Source: Rhodospirillales bacterium
GTDB lineage: Bacteria; Pseudomonadota; Alphaproteobacteria; TMED109
Assembly (NCBI GenBank): GCA_028824295.1
Contig: JAPPED010000021.1
Coordinates: forward strand, 56,148 to 120,147
DNA length: 64,000 nt
Direction of reading: 5' to 3'
Each line of letters opens with the position of its first letter. The stretch's first letter is position 1. The translations under genes and the position numbers were made by a program. Under the pieces are notes generated by a model that did no database searches, was not told the origin of the DNA, and saw nothing but the letters and a program-made list of their open reading frames with translations. Positions 62,028 to 64,000 of this stretch are shown here, piece after piece.

Positions 62028-63278
62028 CTAGAACTGGTAACCGACGCCGAGGCTCAGCGTCTTCGCGTCATCCGATCCGGGCTTCTCGTGCGTCACGTAG
62101 TCGGCCTTAAGCACGGCGTTGGGGTGCAGCCAGTAGTTGACGCCCACGACCCACTGGTTCTCCTCGGTGTCGGCACTGTTGCCGGCCCTCGTGTCCCACG
62201 TCTCATAGCGAGCAAAGAAGCCAACCGACTCTTCACCACCGAGGGCCATCCGGACCGAAGGCTCCAGGTACCAACCGTTCTGGGAGTCGGCCCCAAGCGC
62301 TGCCGCGTCATCGCCGTCGATCTCCCATCCCGCGTAGAGCCCCCGCAGCCCCAACGACATCGACTCGGAGATCGGCCGGGTCACGTTGGCGTTGGCCACG
62401 ATCAGGGTGCCGCTCGCGTCGTCGCCCTGCGTGAGGTCTGCCTGATGCTGCAGTGCGGCAGCCAATTCGACCCCGGGCAAACCCGTGTAGCGGATCCGCC
62501 CGGTCACCGCCCCTTCTTCGAAGTCGTGGTTCGCGACCTTTCCGCGACCGCTCCGGATCTTGAAGCTGTCCGTCGGCACATCGAGGCCGCTGTGGAGCAT
62601 TACATCGACTTGGACGCCAGCCTCGGTGGTCATGGTGCCGGAGACACCGGCTTCCCACCAGGTAGTCGGGACGATGACGTTCTCAATCTTGTTGCGCTCG
62701 ACGCCGTAGAAGGTCGGCGGCTCGTGGACCTCGTTGAGGAGGCCCACCGGCATCAGCATGATGCCGGCCCGGCCGGTGACCGAGTCGCTGAAGTCGCGCT
62801 CGATGTAGGCCTGCTCCAGCTCGACCTCGCCCGGCTTGCCCTCGCCGGCCAGCGAGTGCTCCAGCTCGAATTCCGAGAACATCCGGATCGTCGCATTGAA
62901 ATCGTGCCCGAAGAACAGCACGTAGCGATGAAAGTCGACCCTGTCCTGTGAGTTTTCCTTGATGTTGTAATGCAGTTCGCCATATCCCCCGATCTGGGTG
63001 CGGTCCCACCAACCAGCGCCCGTCGTCCCGGCATCCATGGACTCGACCACGGCCTCGACAGCCATCGCCGTCTCCTCTGCCACCGCCTCGCCCGCGCCGA
63101 TCCGCTCCTTGAGCGCTTCAATTTCTCGCTGCTGTTCCTGGATGACTTGCCACATCTCTTCCGGTGACGGCATTTCTTGAGCCGCGGCGCTTCCTGCCGT
63201 GACCACAATACAAGCAGTACATACGGCGCTAACCAGTACGCCGTGGCGCGCAACGGCGGAGAAATGACTGATGCTCAT
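62028..63278 (-). CDS. Outer-membrane porin (OprP-like)
   Basis: About 416 residues. Signal peptide cleaved at AAAQE. The mature N-terminus is a coiled coil (about residues 30-85, EEMWQVIQEQQREIEALKERIG), then a beta-barrel ending in Phe (GVGYQF), as in phosphate-selective porins. Start ATG at 63278 with GGAG 8 bp upstream. First gene of the operon; the barrel would let the metal or solute reach the flavin protein. Confidence 0.85.
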   Translation of the reverse strand: MSISHFSAVARHGVLVSAVCTACIVVTAGSAAAQEMPSPEEMWQVIQEQQREIEALKERIGAGEAVAEETAMAVEAVVESMDAGTTGAGWWDRTQIGGYGELHYNIKENSQDRVDFHRYVLFFGHDFNATIRMFSEFELEHSLAGEGKPGEVELEQAYIERDFSDSVTGRAGIMLMPVGLLNEVHEPPTFYGVERNKIENVIVPTTWWEAGVSGTMTTEAGVQVDVMLHSGLDVPTDSFKIRSGRGKVANHDFEEGAVTGRIRYTGLPGVELAAALQHQADLTQGDDASGTLIVANANVTRPISESMSLGLRGLYAGWEIDGDDAAALGADSQNGWYLEPSVRMALGGEESVGFFARYETWDTRAGNSADTEENQWVVGVNYWLHPNAVLKADYVTHEKPGSDDAKTLSLGVGYQF

Positions 63279-63747
63279 GTTGGGACTCCGAAAATGAGAG
63301 TGCGACTGACTCGCATTCACATCAGTCATTAGCACGCGGTTTGTGAGAATGCAACGCATTCTTAATACTGTCCTGAGGTTCGAGAGGCCGTTGTCACAAA
63401 CCCGGCACACTTTCGCTGTGATCCGTTCCGCGGATCCATGTGCCGAGCGAGGGCCCAGATGCTCTATCCGCTCGCCGTAAGCTGGCCCAAGAGGAAGCAA
63501 GTGCCCCACATGCAAACTCACAGGGCACGGGCCCACCAAGTAATCTCCGGAGCCTCCAAACTTCCGGAAATGATGCGATCTGCGGCGCACGGGCAGGAAC
63601 TTCCTCCCGCCCGACTACGTTTCGTGCCGGACACCAAGCTGCTTGCCGTCAGGTCCGGTGAATCTACGGGAGCCGGGCTGTATGACGACGACGGCCGTGC
63701 CATGGTAGGTTCAACGATGACTGCGGGTCTTGGCGCCCGCTGTCAGT
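63279..63747. other. Porin upstream region and intergenic stretch
   Basis: Two inverted repeats near the porin start: GAGTGCGA-N5-TCGCATTC (about 63297-63317, one mismatch) and AGAATGC-AAC-GCATTCT (about 63346-63362). The second is Fur-box-like. No promoter hexamers are clear. From about 63400 to the tRNA nothing coding was seen. Confidence 0.4.
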
Positions 63748-63782
63748 GCCGCCGTAGCTCAGTGGTAGAGCACACCCTTGGT
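63748..63782 (+). tRNA. tRNA-Thr(GGU), 5' exon
   Basis: GCCGCCG acceptor strand, TA, D-stem GCTC/GAGC, then A26 and anticodon stem CACCC. TTGGT supplies U33 and anticodon GGT (63780-63782). The gene does not continue as a tRNA after U36; a group I intron begins there. The 3' half lies beyond the window. Confidence 0.88.
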
Positions 63783-64000
63783 AGGAATTGCCTGCCCGGC
63801 GAGAAATCGCCGGGGCTGAACCGCTCAAATTCGGGGAACGCTGCGGGCCGGGAGGCCCATGCCAATCCCGAGCCAAGCTCGCGTCCGCGCGGGAAGGTGT
63901 AGAGACCAGACGGGCGGGACCCTTCGCGGGGTCAAGGGATGGTCCGGACCACCAAACGCCAGCTGTGCCCCGACGGGCGCCGCCGGCGGCCGCGAAAGCG
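63783..64000 (+). ncRNA. Group I intron (IC3-like) in tRNA-Thr
   Basis: Sequence landmarks follow the small bacterial tRNA group I introns such as Azoarcus tRNA-Ile: AAATTCGGGGAA (P region, 63828-63839), AATCCCGAGCCAAGC (Q region, 63864-63878), GGTGTAGAGACCAGACGG (R region, 63896-63913) and GGGATGGTCCGG (S region, 63936-63947). The guide GCC (63790-63792) pairs with exon GGU, giving the conserved G-U at the 5' splice site. It is at least 218 bases; the 3' splice site and exon lie beyond 64000. No homing endonuclease gene is inside the visible part. Confidence 0.85.

Noticed and set aside
63438..63902. 154-codon frame at the right edge
   Set aside because: It runs through the tRNA-Thr exon and intron, so it is not protein coding.

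Overview
The window is GC-rich chromosomal DNA (roughly 63-65% GC by eye) from an alphaproteobacterium, possibly Rhodospirillales-like. Pointers are the tightly overlapping murA / DUF2948 / hisG / hisD / UPF0262 / infA / maf / yacG / tRNA-Phe run (UPF0262 and DUF2948 are alphaproteobacterial families), gatCAB next to tRNA-Gln genes, an FDH1-type two-subunit formate dehydrogenase, and frequent GTG starts in four-base GTGA overlaps. No rRNA, CRISPR array or intact IS element was seen.

Layout. 0-7.4 kb: tRNA-Gln(UUG) 3' part, moaA behind a ModE-box-like palindrome, nadK, then a leftward run ybdK-like / mnmA / DhlA-like hydrolase / TRAP permeases. 8-16.7 kb: PhoX-type phosphatase, peptide-type ABC transporter (no ATPases in view), a GPP34 protein, a PDZ protein, an HCCA-isomerase-like enzyme and a dienelactone hydrolase. 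16.7-26 kb: tRNA-Gln(CUG), a 907-residue LysM protein with 55-residue tandem repeats, small redox and RNA enzymes, gatCAB and ruvX. 26-34 kb: formate dehydrogenase, acyl-CoA-dehydrogenase-like, DapA-like and enoyl-CoA-hydratase-like genes. 35-36.3 kb: a MazEF-like toxin-antitoxin pair next to a decayed higBA pair. 36.3-38.5 kb: an NCS2 permease with an extra C-terminal domain, and a YciI protein.

38.6-43.5 kb is the most interesting part. It is a compact radical-SAM RiPP locus: a 102-residue precursor with three copies of a GGNFVSAPAMSG-containing unit behind a perfect -35 box, a SPASM-type maturase resembling cyclophane (triceptide) enzymes, and a protein with an HxD...H(x13)R pattern typical of Fe(II)/2-oxoglutarate oxygenases. 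A Rieske dioxygenase alpha/beta pair is divergent from the precursor.

44.5-47.3 kb looks like an old island scar. Two diverged direct repeats of about 270 bp bracket a DUF4238 gene, hicAB and integrase and phosphatase relics; the right repeat runs into tRNA-Phe. 47.3-55.3 kb is core housekeeping DNA (yacG, maf, infA, hisD, hisG, murA, dcd, a lipid-type ABC exporter). 55.6-58.7 kb is a polar amino-acid ABC operon. 59-60.7 kb holds an orphan Phd-like antitoxin and an AbiEi-like antitoxin with an 11-bp inverted-repeat operator. 60.7-63.3 kb is a porin / FMN-binding / PepSY operon. At the right edge a tRNA-Thr(GGU) gene is interrupted after U36 by a group I intron that runs off the window.
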